Shown: one piece after another, positions 1 through 6,552 of the stretch
How the letters are laid out: each line of letters starts with the position of its first letter
Numbering within the stretch: the first letter of the stretch is position 1
NCBI GenBank assembly: GCA_036521995.1
Contig: DATDGR010000060.1
Location: 1 to 9,114 of the forward strand
Length of the DNA stretch: 9,114 nt
Source of the DNA: Gp13-AA77 sp036521995
Lineage (GTDB): Bacteria; Acidobacteriota; Terriglobia; UBA7540
Reading direction: 5' to 3'
Translations under genes and position numbers: made by a program
Notes under the pieces: generated by a model
Databases searched by the model: none
The model's input: only the letters and a program-made list of their open reading frames with translations
What the model was told of the DNA's origin: nothing

Positions 1-11
1 ACCGTCTTGCT

Positions 12-533
12 ATGAGCGATTACTGCTGCATTGCCCCCGACGTGAAACTCGGCCACGGTGTCAAGCTTTCGAAGTTCATCAACCTTTACGGCTGCGAGGT
101 GGGGGACCAGACCAAGATCGGGGCCTTCGTTGAGGTTCAGAAGAATGCCACCATCGGCAGGCGCTGCAAGATCTCCAGTCACACCTTCATCTGTGAGGGG
201 GTGACGATTGAAGACAACGTTTTTGTGGGCCACGGTGTGACCTTCATCAACGACACCTATCCGCGCGCTACCTCGTCTCAGGGCGAGCTTCAGACCGAGC
301 AAGATTGGCAAGTCGGAACTACCCTGGTTAAGAGGGGTGCTTCCATAGGATCGGGTTCTACCATCCTGTCGAATGTGGTGATCGGCGAGAATGCCCTGAT
401 CGGTGCCGGCAGCGTCGTTACTAAGGATGTCCCAAACGACGCCGTTGTCGCCGGCAACCCGGCCCGAGTTCTCCGGTTGATCAAGCCCGAAGCTCAAAAA
501 GAGCAACCCTCTCACCTCACCAAGACAGCCTGA
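12..533 (+). CDS. Left-handed beta-helix N-acetyltransferase for a nucleotide sugar (WbpD/WlbB-like)
   Basis: A 173-residue protein made almost entirely of hexapeptide repeats of the [LIV]-G-x4 type, from about residue 10 to 155, which is the signature of trimeric left-handed beta-helix acyltransferases. The central stretch with FINDTYPR, the later TLVKRGASIGSGSTIL and the closing VVAGNPARV match the WbpD/WlbB/FdtC group. That group transfers acetyl from acetyl-CoA to the 3-amino group of a UDP- or dTDP-amino sugar in the cytoplasm. The next gene is a sugar aminotransferase, which would supply the amino substrate. The length is slightly short of the usual 190 or so residues, and the C-terminal tail (about residues 158-173) is polar and not part of the helix. 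The ATG lies 11 bases into the window, so its ribosome binding site is not clear. The acetyltransferase fold is clear; the exact sugar cannot be read from the sequence. Confidence 0.9.
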   Translation: MSDYCCIAPDVKLGHGVKLSKFINLYGCEVGDQTKIGAFVEVQKNATIGRRCKISSHTFICEGVTIEDNVFVGHGVTFINDTYPRATSSQGELQTEQDWQVGTTLVKRGASIGSGSTILSNVVIGENALIGAGSVVTKDVPNDAVVAGNPARVLRLIKPEAQKEQPSHLTKTA

Positions 534-629
534 CACGTGCCGAGATGGCAAACCTTGATGGATCACATCAGTGACCGAGCAAAATCCTTTGAAAGGCGCA
601 AAGTACCCAGAAGCCGAATTGATATTCCG

Positions 630-1853
630 ATGAACAACACCAGTAAGATTCCCTTTCTCGACCTTGTTACTCCCCATTTGGAACTTGAGGGAGAACTAGT
701 GGCCGCCTTCCAGGCGGCGCTCAGGACGGCGGCCTTCATAGGCGGCCCAGCTCTGGAGAGTTTCGAACGAAACTTCGCCGATTTCTGTGGCACCCAATTT
801 GCCATCGGCGTCAGCAATGGCACCGATGCCTTGAAGTTCGCCTTGCTGGCTGCCGGGATCGGCCGCGGCGATGCCGTAATTACCGTTCCCAACACGTTTG
901 CTGCCACGGTTGAAGCCATTCTCCAGGTCGGGGCGCAGCCCGAGTTCGTTGACATCGACGCGCGCACGTACAACATGGATGCCGGCGAGCTCGCAAGACA
1001 CTTCGACCAGCAATGTGAGATCGATGAGAACTCAGGAAGTCTTGTCAGCCGCCGGACCGGCAACCGCCTTGTCGCCGTCATTCCCGTCCACCTGTACGGG
1101 CAGATGGTTGACATGGACCCCATCCTGGAGCTGGCGGATCGCTACAGCCTGAAAGTCATTGAGGACGCTTGCCAAGCCCACGGAGCGCGCTACTTTTCGA
1201 GGAATCTTGACTCCTGGAAGAACGCGGGATCGATGGGAGCCGCCGCCGCCTTCAGCTTTTACCCTGGGAAAAACTTAGGCGCCTGTGGCGAGGCTGGCGC
1301 CGTCACCACCGATGACGCCGAGATCGCTCAGAAAGTCCGGATGTTGCGTGACCACGGTCAAGCCCGCAAGTACTACCACGATATGGAAGGTTTCAACGGC
1401 CGGTTGGATGCTATCCAAGCGGGCATCCTGGACGTCAAACTCAGGCGCCTGGCGGGCTGGAACAGATTGCGGAAAGCGGCTGCTGACACCTACCGCGAAT
1501 TGTTCTCGCCCGTGCCCGAGGGAATCGCTTTGCCGTACGTCCCTTCCGGGTCTGAGCCTGTCTATCACCTCTACGTGATCCGCACCGACGACCGAGAGGG
1601 TCTGCAGGCGCACCTGGCCGCCGGCCAGATCGACACCGGCATCCACTATCCGATTCCGCTGCACTTGCAGGGGGCGTTCGCCCATCTGGGTTACAAGAGC
1701 GGGGACTTTCCGGTGGCGGAGGAGGCCTCGGCTCAAGTTCTTTCGCTTCCGATGTACCCCCAACTCCGCCGGGCGCAGCAGCAACGAATCGTTGAGAGGA
1801 TCAGCGAGTTCACTTCCACGAAATCAGACATCTATTGCTCGGCAGCTAGTTGA
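630..1853 (+). CDS. DegT/DnrJ/EryC1/StrS family PLP-dependent sugar aminotransferase (WbpE/WlbC-like)
   Basis: Transfers an amino group, usually from glutamate, to a 3- or 4-keto nucleotide sugar with pyridoxal phosphate as cofactor. Counting from the ATG at 630 gives 407 residues. The start IPFLDL, the substrate-loop motif NGTDAL, IPVHLYGQ, the PLP-contacting EDACQAHGA (Asp179, His184) and the Schiff-base lysine in FYPGKNLGACGEAG (Lys214) are all present, as is the C-terminal GIHYPIPLHLQ. About 15 extra residues sit just before IPVHLYGQ (around ENSGSLVSRRTGN), longer than in typical family members. The frame is also open upstream to a GTG at 537, three bases after the previous stop. That would add 31 residues unlike anything in the family, so ATG 630 is preferred, although neither start has a good Shine-Dalgarno sequence. 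Together with the upstream acetyltransferase it makes an N-acetylated amino sugar. Confidence 0.93.
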   Translation: MNNTSKIPFLDLVTPHLELEGELVAAFQAALRTAAFIGGPALESFERNFADFCGTQFAIGVSNGTDALKFALLAAGIGRGDAVITVPNTFAATVEAILQVGAQPEFVDIDARTYNMDAGELARHFDQQCEIDENSGSLVSRRTGNRLVAVIPVHLYGQMVDMDPILELADRYSLKVIEDACQAHGARYFSRNLDSWKNAGSMGAAAAFSFYPGKNLGACGEAGAVTTDDAEIAQKVRMLRDHGQARKYYHDMEGFNGRLDAIQAGILDVKLRRLAGWNRLRKAAADTYRELFSPVPEGIALPYVPSGSEPVYHLYVIRTDDREGLQAHLAAGQIDTGIHYPIPLHLQGAFAHLGYKSGDFPVAEEASAQVLSLPMYPQLRRAQQQRIVERISEFTSTKSDIYCSAAS

Positions 1854-1890
1854 TCAGAGACTGCAGAAGCAACATGACCCAACTTTGAGG

Positions 1891-2004
1891 GTTGCAGAAT
1901 GCAGTGAGGGGGGATCTTGCGGCGGGCCGCCTCGGCTTCGCGGGTTTTCCTAGGACGCGAGCTCGAATCACGAGACGCCCGCACCGGTCGCTGCATTCTG
2001 CAGC
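1891..2004 (+). other. Putative structured leader closed by a 17-bp inverted repeat
   Basis: Bases 1891-1907 can pair with 1988-2004 over 17 consecutive positions. The core TGCAGAATGCAG / CTGCATTCTGCA is perfect, with two G-T wobbles (1892-2003 and 1905-1990). The 80-base interior holds smaller GC-rich hairpins (about 1919-1930 and 1961-1973). The element ends 16 bases before the strong ribosome binding site of the PEP-CTERM gene. The layout resembles a 5' regulatory RNA with a closing P1 stem. It could equally be a small REP/MITE-like inverted-repeat element, or two operator half-sites for a regulator. I see none of the conserved bases of the c-di-GMP-I (GEMM) riboswitch, and no obvious target-site duplication flanks it. 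The pairing is seen directly; the function is unknown. Confidence 0.5.
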
Positions 2005-2020
2005 ACTCACTGAATCCGAA

Positions 2021-2029
2021 GGGAGGTGA
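2021..2029 (+). promoter_or_regulatory. Strong ribosome binding site of the PEP-CTERM gene
   Basis: GGGAGGTGA, an almost full anti-16S match, sits 3 bases before the ATG at 2033 when counted from the end of the run (7 from the GGAGG core centre). It is by far the best Shine-Dalgarno sequence in the window. It fixes the start of the PEP-CTERM gene and suggests high expression of that protein compared with its weakly initiated neighbours. Confidence 0.75.
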
Positions 2030-2032
2030 AAC

Positions 2033-2773
2033 ATGCGGAAGTATACCCTAGGCATGTGCGCCGTGCTTCTGGCGTTCATGCTAGGGCCTCCAGGGAAGTT
2101 ACGGGCCGGCACCTTAGGACTGACTTTCGTCGGCGCCAGCAACTACCTGGGCAGCTATTACGTCGCTCCGTACCAAGTGTCCATCGGCGGCACGACGTAC
2201 AACTTGGTGTGCGACGATGCTCTCGACAACGTTTCCGTGGGTCAGCAGTGGAATGCCACCACGGAGACACTCTCCAACCTCAACGGTACCCTGTTCTCAC
2301 AGGGCCATCTAGACAACAATTCGAGCAAGACCATCTCGCAATCGCAAGCCTACGCGGAGGCGGGGTGGCTGGTAAGCCAGATCATCGCGAATGGTAACTC
2401 CACCGCCGCCGGGGAGTATCAGTACGCCCTCTGGGACCTCTTCGATCCGGGCTTCTCGAACACTTCGGGGACCCTCTCGAATGGCGAACCAGGGGCGGAC
2501 CTGAACTCGGCGGAGCAGTCGGCTGTTAACGCGGACCTGACAACTGCCGAGTCTAGCTATACCAACTGTCCGAAGTGCTCAACGATGGTGATCTACACAC
2601 CGTCTCCTCAAGGGAAGAATGAACCGCAGGAGTTCTTTGGCATGGGCACGCCTCAGGCCATGCCCGAGCCGATGACCCTGTGGTCATTGCTTGTGGTCTT
2701 GGTGGCGGTCGCCCTGGCTTACAAGTGGGTGGACAAGACAACTGTCGAGTCCTCCGCTTCGGCCAGCACGTAG
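2033..2773 (+). CDS. Secreted PEP-CTERM sorting-domain protein, exosortase substrate
   Basis: A 246-residue exported protein. Residues 1-25 form a signal peptide: basic start MRK, hydrophobic core, likely cleavage after LRA. The mature part is rich in Ser, Thr, Asn and Gly, with a Cys60-Asp-Asp motif, EYQYALWDLFDP at 128-139, a Cys179/Cys182 pair and PQEFF at 198-202. I associate this pattern with small PEP-CTERM proteins of Acidobacteriota, whose role is unknown. The C terminus has PEP at 211-213, then a hydrophobic helix (about 214-230) and a basic patch of only Lys231 and Lys235, followed by an 11-residue polar tail. Most PEP-CTERM tails end in an arginine cluster directly after the helix, so this signal is atypical. 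The exosortase about 1.1 kb downstream is the likely processing enzyme, and the product probably joins the matrix or outer surface. The leader before it may regulate it. Confidence 0.88.
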   Translation: MRKYTLGMCAVLLAFMLGPPGKLRAGTLGLTFVGASNYLGSYYVAPYQVSIGGTTYNLVCDDALDNVSVGQQWNATTETLSNLNGTLFSQGHLDNNSSKTISQSQAYAEAGWLVSQIIANGNSTAAGEYQYALWDLFDPGFSNTSGTLSNGEPGADLNSAEQSAVNADLTTAESSYTNCPKCSTMVIYTPSPQGKNEPQEFFGMGTPQAMPEPMTLWSLLVVLVAVALAYKWVDKTTVESSASAST

Positions 2774-2869
2774 ATCAACATCCACAAACATCAACCCAAC
2801 AACTTCACGATCACGAGGCGACGGCTCCGGAGTCGGTTGGCATCCCGCCTGTGTGGCTGTCCTCACAAC

Positions 2870-2903
2870 CTGCCAAGCTCGGTCCGATGGCCGGGCTTGG
2901 CAG
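2870..2903 (+). terminator. Strong intergenic hairpin, 15-bp stem with CGAT loop
   Basis: CTGCCAAGC at 2870-2878 pairs perfectly with GCTTGGCAG at 2895-2903. The inner bases 2879-2884 and 2889-2894 extend the stem by six more pairs (two G-T), leaving the tetraloop CGAT. No T-run follows, so it is not a classical intrinsic terminator. Between a strongly initiated structural gene and its weaker downstream neighbours, it may act as a partial terminator or as a 3' stabiliser of the PEP-CTERM mRNA. Assignment as a terminator is inference. Confidence 0.5.
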
Positions 2904-2941
2904 CGTTCATCGCCGTGCAGACAGGTAGGGTGAAAGTCGCC

Positions 2942-3912
2942 ATGGGAGATCCCCTTTTTACCCTCGATCCGCTCAGCGATCCACGATGGGCGCGATTTGT
3001 TCTGTCACATCCCGGCGCGGCAATCTTCCATACATCAGAGTGGCTTCGTGCGCTCTGGCTAACTTATGGCTACCAGCCGTCCGTAATCACAACCTCGGGA
3101 AGGAACGAAGAGCTAAGAAGCGGTTTGGTCTATTGTCTGGTTCGCAGTTGGCTCACGGGGCGGCGACTGGTCTCTTTGCCGTTTTCTGACCATTGCGAGG
3201 TTCTCACAGACGGCGCAGAAGATCTTGGGGTCCTGCTGCGCGGACTGCTCATGGTCTCCCGGAAACAGAATTGCAAGCGTGTCGAAGTTCGTTCGGTCAG
3301 TCCGTTTCAAGCCGGAGAGCTCTCCACAAGAACTGCGTGCGACGGAAGATCCGTCGGGCCGAGCGTGAAGGCCTGCGCTGCGAAGAGGGTCGCTCTGCGC
3401 TGCTGCTCGGTCAGTTCTATCGTCTGCAGGTGATCTCACGCCGCCGGCAGCAGTTGCCGCCCCAGCCGCTGAAATGGTTTTGCAATCTGATCGATTGTTT
3501 GGGCGACCAGCTCAACATCCGCGTGGCGTCAAAGGATGGTCATCCGGTTGCTGCCATCATAACCTTGCGCTTCAGAGAAGTTCTCACCTATAAGTATGGG
3601 TGCTCAGATCTTAGGTTCCATCGCTTGGGCGGTATGCAGTTTCTGCTATGGAAGGCGATCGAGGAGGCCATTTCGACGGGACTTCGTGAGTTTGACATGG
3701 GCCGATCGGACCTCGATCGCCCCGGCTTAGTCACCTTTAAGGACCGATGGGGTGCCGCGCGGTCTAAGCTCAGTTACTGGGCTCGTCCTGCCCGGTTGAT
3801 TGCCGGGCACGAATCAACCTGGAAACTCGACGCTGCCAAGAAGATCTTTGCGCATGCTCCGTCGACCTGTCTGACGCTCGCCGGGAACTTGCTTTACAGG
3901 CACATCGGTTGA
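2942..3912 (+). pseudogene. FemAB-like GNAT protein of PEP-CTERM/exosortase loci, frameshifted
   Basis: Two halves of one gene lie in different frames. The N-terminal half starts at ATG 2942 (AGGTAGGGTGA just upstream; GTG 2930 is also in frame). It runs through DPLSDPRWARFV, IFHTSEWLRAL and TGRRLVSLPFSDHCE to about EVRSVSPFQAGE near 3320. The C-terminal half resumes one frame over at about 3322 with LHKNCVRRKIRRAEREGL, continues through KYGCSDLRFHRLGGMQFLLW, EFDMGRSD and TFKDRWGAARSKLSYW, and stops at 3912. Both match FemAB-type N-acyltransferases found with exosortases and thought to act in exopolysaccharide assembly. Known relatives have roughly 25-35 more residues between these blocks, so a deletion that is not a multiple of three best explains the break. 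A sequencing or assembly error remains possible. The C-terminal half alone has an upstream ATG at 3193 in its frame, but the first 40 or so codons from it lie under the other half and do not look like the family. Confidence 0.8.
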
Positions 3913-3924
3913 ACTGGAACCTCA

Positions 3925-4899
3925 TTGAGAAGTCAAAGTCTCAATCTCAGATTTTCTGAGTTCGGGATCAAGCTTTCCGCGTCTCGGAACCTTTGCTGCC
4001 TGCTGCTCTCTGCCGCCGTCCTCGCCAGTTACTGGCGCCAATTGGCCGGCCTCGTCATTTTTTCATTCAGCCAAGATCAGTACTCCTACATAGTTCTAAT
4101 ACCCGCTGTCAGCTTGGCTCTTGGCTTCCGGCAAAGAGCAGCGATATTCTCGGAAGTCGAGTGGGCCCCCTTGCCCGGTCTGGTTCTGATGTTCTCGGGG
4201 CTGGCGGGGACGGCGGTGCAGGCGCGCCTCTGGCCAGTCGAATCGGCAGCGTCACTGTCCGCCACAATAGCCTGCGTTTGGGCACTCTTGGTTGGCATCT
4301 TCGCGCTCTCCTACGGCACCCACGCCCTTCGTGCCGGGCTTTTCCCGATCCTTTTTTCGGTCTTGATCGTGCCGCTTCCTCCTCGGCTGCTCGACAGTGC
4401 CAGCCTGATCCTTCAGAAGGCATCATGCCAATTGACGTTCCTGCTTATGACACTCGCAGGCACGCCGGTGCTGCAAAAGGGTTTCGTTCTTTCCACCCCG
4501 GGAGGTGGCATCGAGGTCGCCGCGCAGTGCAGTGGAATCCGGTCAACCCTGGGGCTCCTGATTGGAAGCCTCGTCGCCAGTCACCTGTTTCTGCGATCAA
4601 CTTGGAAGAAGACGGCTCTGGCTTTCAGTGTCGTTCCGGTCTCGGTCTTCAAGAACGCCTTGCGGATAGTCACCCTCTACTGGCTAGGCGTTCACACCGA
4701 CGAGCACTTTCTCACCGGGGCACTGCACCGCTATGGTGGCATACCCTTTTCGGTGCTGTCCCTGGGAGTTTTGGGGCCGCTGTTGTGGGCGCTCCGAAAG
4801 TCCGAGGCGCTGCCCCGGCTTGCGGTAAGTCGTGACAACCTAGGCTCCTCACGCCGAGTTGCATTACGCCCGACGGTCGACCGGGCATTGAGCGATTAG
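3925..4899 (+). CDS. Exosortase, cysteine transpeptidase-like membrane enzyme without EpsI domain
   Basis: A polytopic inner-membrane protein of 324 residues with about eight hydrophobic segments. It is the predicted enzyme that recognises the PEP-CTERM tail, cleaves it and passes the protein to its final surface location. The three family catalytic residues are in place: Cys202 in AAQCSGIRS, Arg247 in KNALRIVT and His268 in ALHRYGG. The loop VPLPPRLLDSAS (149-160) is the usual P-rich segment. The start is a TTG at 3925, 12 bases after the stop of the FemAB remnant and in the same frame. No better ATG or GTG precedes the first membrane helix. About 30 hydrophilic residues follow the last helix, and no EpsI (DUF3485) domain is fused or encoded next door, unlike many XrtA-type enzymes. 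The subclass of exosortase cannot be settled by eye. Confidence 0.92.
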   Translation: MRSQSLNLRFSEFGIKLSASRNLCCLLLSAAVLASYWRQLAGLVIFSFSQDQYSYIVLIPAVSLALGFRQRAAIFSEVEWAPLPGLVLMFSGLAGTAVQARLWPVESAASLSATIACVWALLVGIFALSYGTHALRAGLFPILFSVLIVPLPPRLLDSASLILQKASCQLTFLLMTLAGTPVLQKGFVLSTPGGGIEVAAQCSGIRSTLGLLIGSLVASHLFLRSTWKKTALAFSVVPVSVFKNALRIVTLYWLGVHTDEHFLTGALHRYGGIPFSVLSLGVLGPLLWALRKSEALPRLAVSRDNLGSSRRVALRPTVDRALSD

Positions 4900-4983
4900 A
4901 GAGTCTGGGACGAACACCAGCCGGCCGCGGCAAAGGATGCTATTCTCAGCCTGCAGGGTCAGCCTCACTACGTGACCGTCTTC

Positions 4984-4988
4984 AGGAG
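4984..4988 (+). promoter_or_regulatory. Ribosome binding site that selects the GTG start at 4994
   Basis: AGGAG lies five bases before the GTG at 4994. The alternative in-frame GTG at 4988 overlaps this motif and so could not use it. This supports the shorter N terminus of the chain-length protein. Confidence 0.6.
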
Positions 4989-4993
4989 TGCAT

Positions 4994-6544
4994 GTGTTAG
5001 GGCATCGAAAGTTTGATCTCCAAGACTACCTCGGCGTCTTGAGGCGAAGACTGGTAGTGATCATCCTTCCAGTCTTCATTTGTCCTTTACTGGCGTACGC
5101 CGCCACTCGAGTCCTGGTCCCGAGGTATTTGTCTACGAGCCTGATTTTCATCGACCAGCCCAAGGTGCCGTCGGACGTGGTGAAGCCGATGACGACCGGC
5201 GACCTGATCGAGCGCGTTACGGCCATCCAGGAGCAGGTTCTGAGCCGAACCCACTTGGAACCCCTGGTCACGAAATACAGTCTCCAGCCGAACGGCGGCT
5301 CGGCCAGCGAAGAGGGGATCGACAGCCTGCGCAAGGCGATCGTGATCGCCCCGGCTGAATTTACCAACGGCTTCGCCAGTAACAGCCGCGAGCCGGTTCC
5401 CGGGCTGAGCATTAGTTGCACGGCAGCCAGCGCCTTGATTGCGCAGGGAATCTGCACGGACATCACCTCGATGTTTATCGAAGAGAGCCTGGAGCAACTG
5501 GAGCAGCTCGAACAGGGCACGATGGGCTTTATCTCCACGCAACTGGCCGACGCGAAGCGAAAACTGGATGAAGAAGACGCCAAATTGGCGGACTTCAAGA
5601 CTCGAAATCTGGGGCGACTTCCCGACGACCAGGGAACCAATCTTCAGGTACTCTTAGAACACAGCACTGAGCTAGAGGCTGCGTCTCAGGCGCTCGATCG
5701 GGCCACTCAGGATCGAAGCTATGCTCAGTCTCTTATGCAACAACAACTTAATTCTTCACAGCTCGTTGTCTCGGGGCCCGTGCCCAGTGTCGACGAGTTG
5801 GAACAGCAGCTTGCCAAGAAGCAGACATCGCTCTCCGAAATGGAAGCCCAGTACACCAGCAAGTATCCGGAAGTGGCCAAGCTGAAGACCGAGGTCGAGG
5901 ATCTTAAGAAGCAGATCGCGGAGCGGGCCACAGCCGAGAAGAGGGCTGAAGAAGCGCCCGCTTCGAAGCCGCCGCAGGACCGGCCGGAGTCACCGCAAGT
6001 TCAGCAGCTCCGGGCCCAAATTCATCAGGACGACGAAATCATCCGAACTCGCACTGAGGAAGAATCTCGCCTCAAGGCACAGATTGCACAATACGAGCAG
6101 AAGCTGCAGTTGAGCCCGGTGGTGGAAGAGCAACTTAAGAACCTGACTCGCGATCATGAGACGGCGCTCCATTTTTACAATGACTTGCTGGGAAAGCAGA
6201 GCCAATCGGACATGGCGACCGCCCTGGAGCGTCGCGAGGAAGGCGAGCGGTTTCGTTTGCTGGACCCGGCCAACTTACCCCTTAAGCCGGACTTCCCCAA
6301 GCGCGGCCTCTTCCTGGCGGGCGGGCTGGGAGGCGGGATTGCTGCCGGTCTGGCCCTGGCTCTGCTTCTCGAAATGCTGGATAAATCGATCCGGGACGAA
6401 CGGGATATCGAGGTCCTGCTGAAGATTCCGAATCTAGGGACCCTTCCCGAGGTCCGAAGCTTGAAAGGTTGGAAGAATGACCCGCCCAGGATTCAACGGG
6501 ACGAAAAGTTCACGGTCGGCTCGATTCTGACCTCAAAGGACTGA
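4994..6544 (+). CDS. Wzz/GumC-type polysaccharide chain-length determinant (polysaccharide co-polymerase)
   Basis: A 516-residue inner-membrane protein that sets polymer length and activates the partner tyrosine kinase. From the GTG at 4994 it reads FDLQDYLGVLRRRL, then a membrane helix (about 20-42), and a large periplasmic part with the Wzz fold. A long charged coiled coil follows (about 165-345; repeated EQLEQ, KRKLDEEDAKL and EVEDLKKQI patterns). Next comes the GNVR-like segment EEQLKNLTRDHETALHFYNDLL, and a proline motif LPLKPDFPKR (428-437) just before the second helix (about 438-462). The short cytoplasmic tail has DERDIEVLLKIPNLGTLPEV, the usual kinase-facing element. The family is the one typical of exosortase-linked exopolysaccharide loci. 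The kinase gene follows after eight bases, so the two are very probably co-translated. An extra Pro/Glu/Ala-rich linker (about 315-332) breaks the coiled coil. Confidence 0.92.
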   Translation: MLGHRKFDLQDYLGVLRRRLVVIILPVFICPLLAYAATRVLVPRYLSTSLIFIDQPKVPSDVVKPMTTGDLIERVTAIQEQVLSRTHLEPLVTKYSLQPNGGSASEEGIDSLRKAIVIAPAEFTNGFASNSREPVPGLSISCTAASALIAQGICTDITSMFIEESLEQLEQLEQGTMGFISTQLADAKRKLDEEDAKLADFKTRNLGRLPDDQGTNLQVLLEHSTELEAASQALDRATQDRSYAQSLMQQQLNSSQLVVSGPVPSVDELEQQLAKKQTSLSEMEAQYTSKYPEVAKLKTEVEDLKKQIAERATAEKRAEEAPASKPPQDRPESPQVQQLRAQIHQDDEIIRTRTEEESRLKAQIAQYEQKLQLSPVVEEQLKNLTRDHETALHFYNDLLGKQSQSDMATALERREEGERFRLLDPANLPLKPDFPKRGLFLAGGLGGGIAAGLALALLLEMLDKSIRDERDIEVLLKIPNLGTLPEVRSLKGWKNDPPRIQRDEKFTVGSILTSKD

Positions 6545-6552
6545 GCCAGACC

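Noticed and set aside
1854..2032. c-di-GMP-I (GEMM) riboswitch or sigma-54 promoter upstream of the PEP-CTERM gene
   Set aside because: Neither the conserved GEMM bases nor a convincing GG-N10-GC promoter pair with the right flanks could be found by eye.
3301..3330. Programmed ribosomal frameshift in the FemAB gene
   Set aside because: No slippery heptamer is seen and conserved residues appear to be missing, which a frameshift alone would not cause.
3193..3912. A separate, intact FemAB gene starting at the ATG at 3193
   Set aside because: The first 40 or so codons from this ATG lie under the conserved N-terminal half in the other frame and do not resemble the family, so it is treated as the second half of a broken gene.
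4900..4993. Possible promoter or terminator between exosortase and Wzz genes
   Set aside because: Only a 5-bp inverted repeat (GGTCA/TGACC) is visible, with no credible -35/-10 pair and no T-run.
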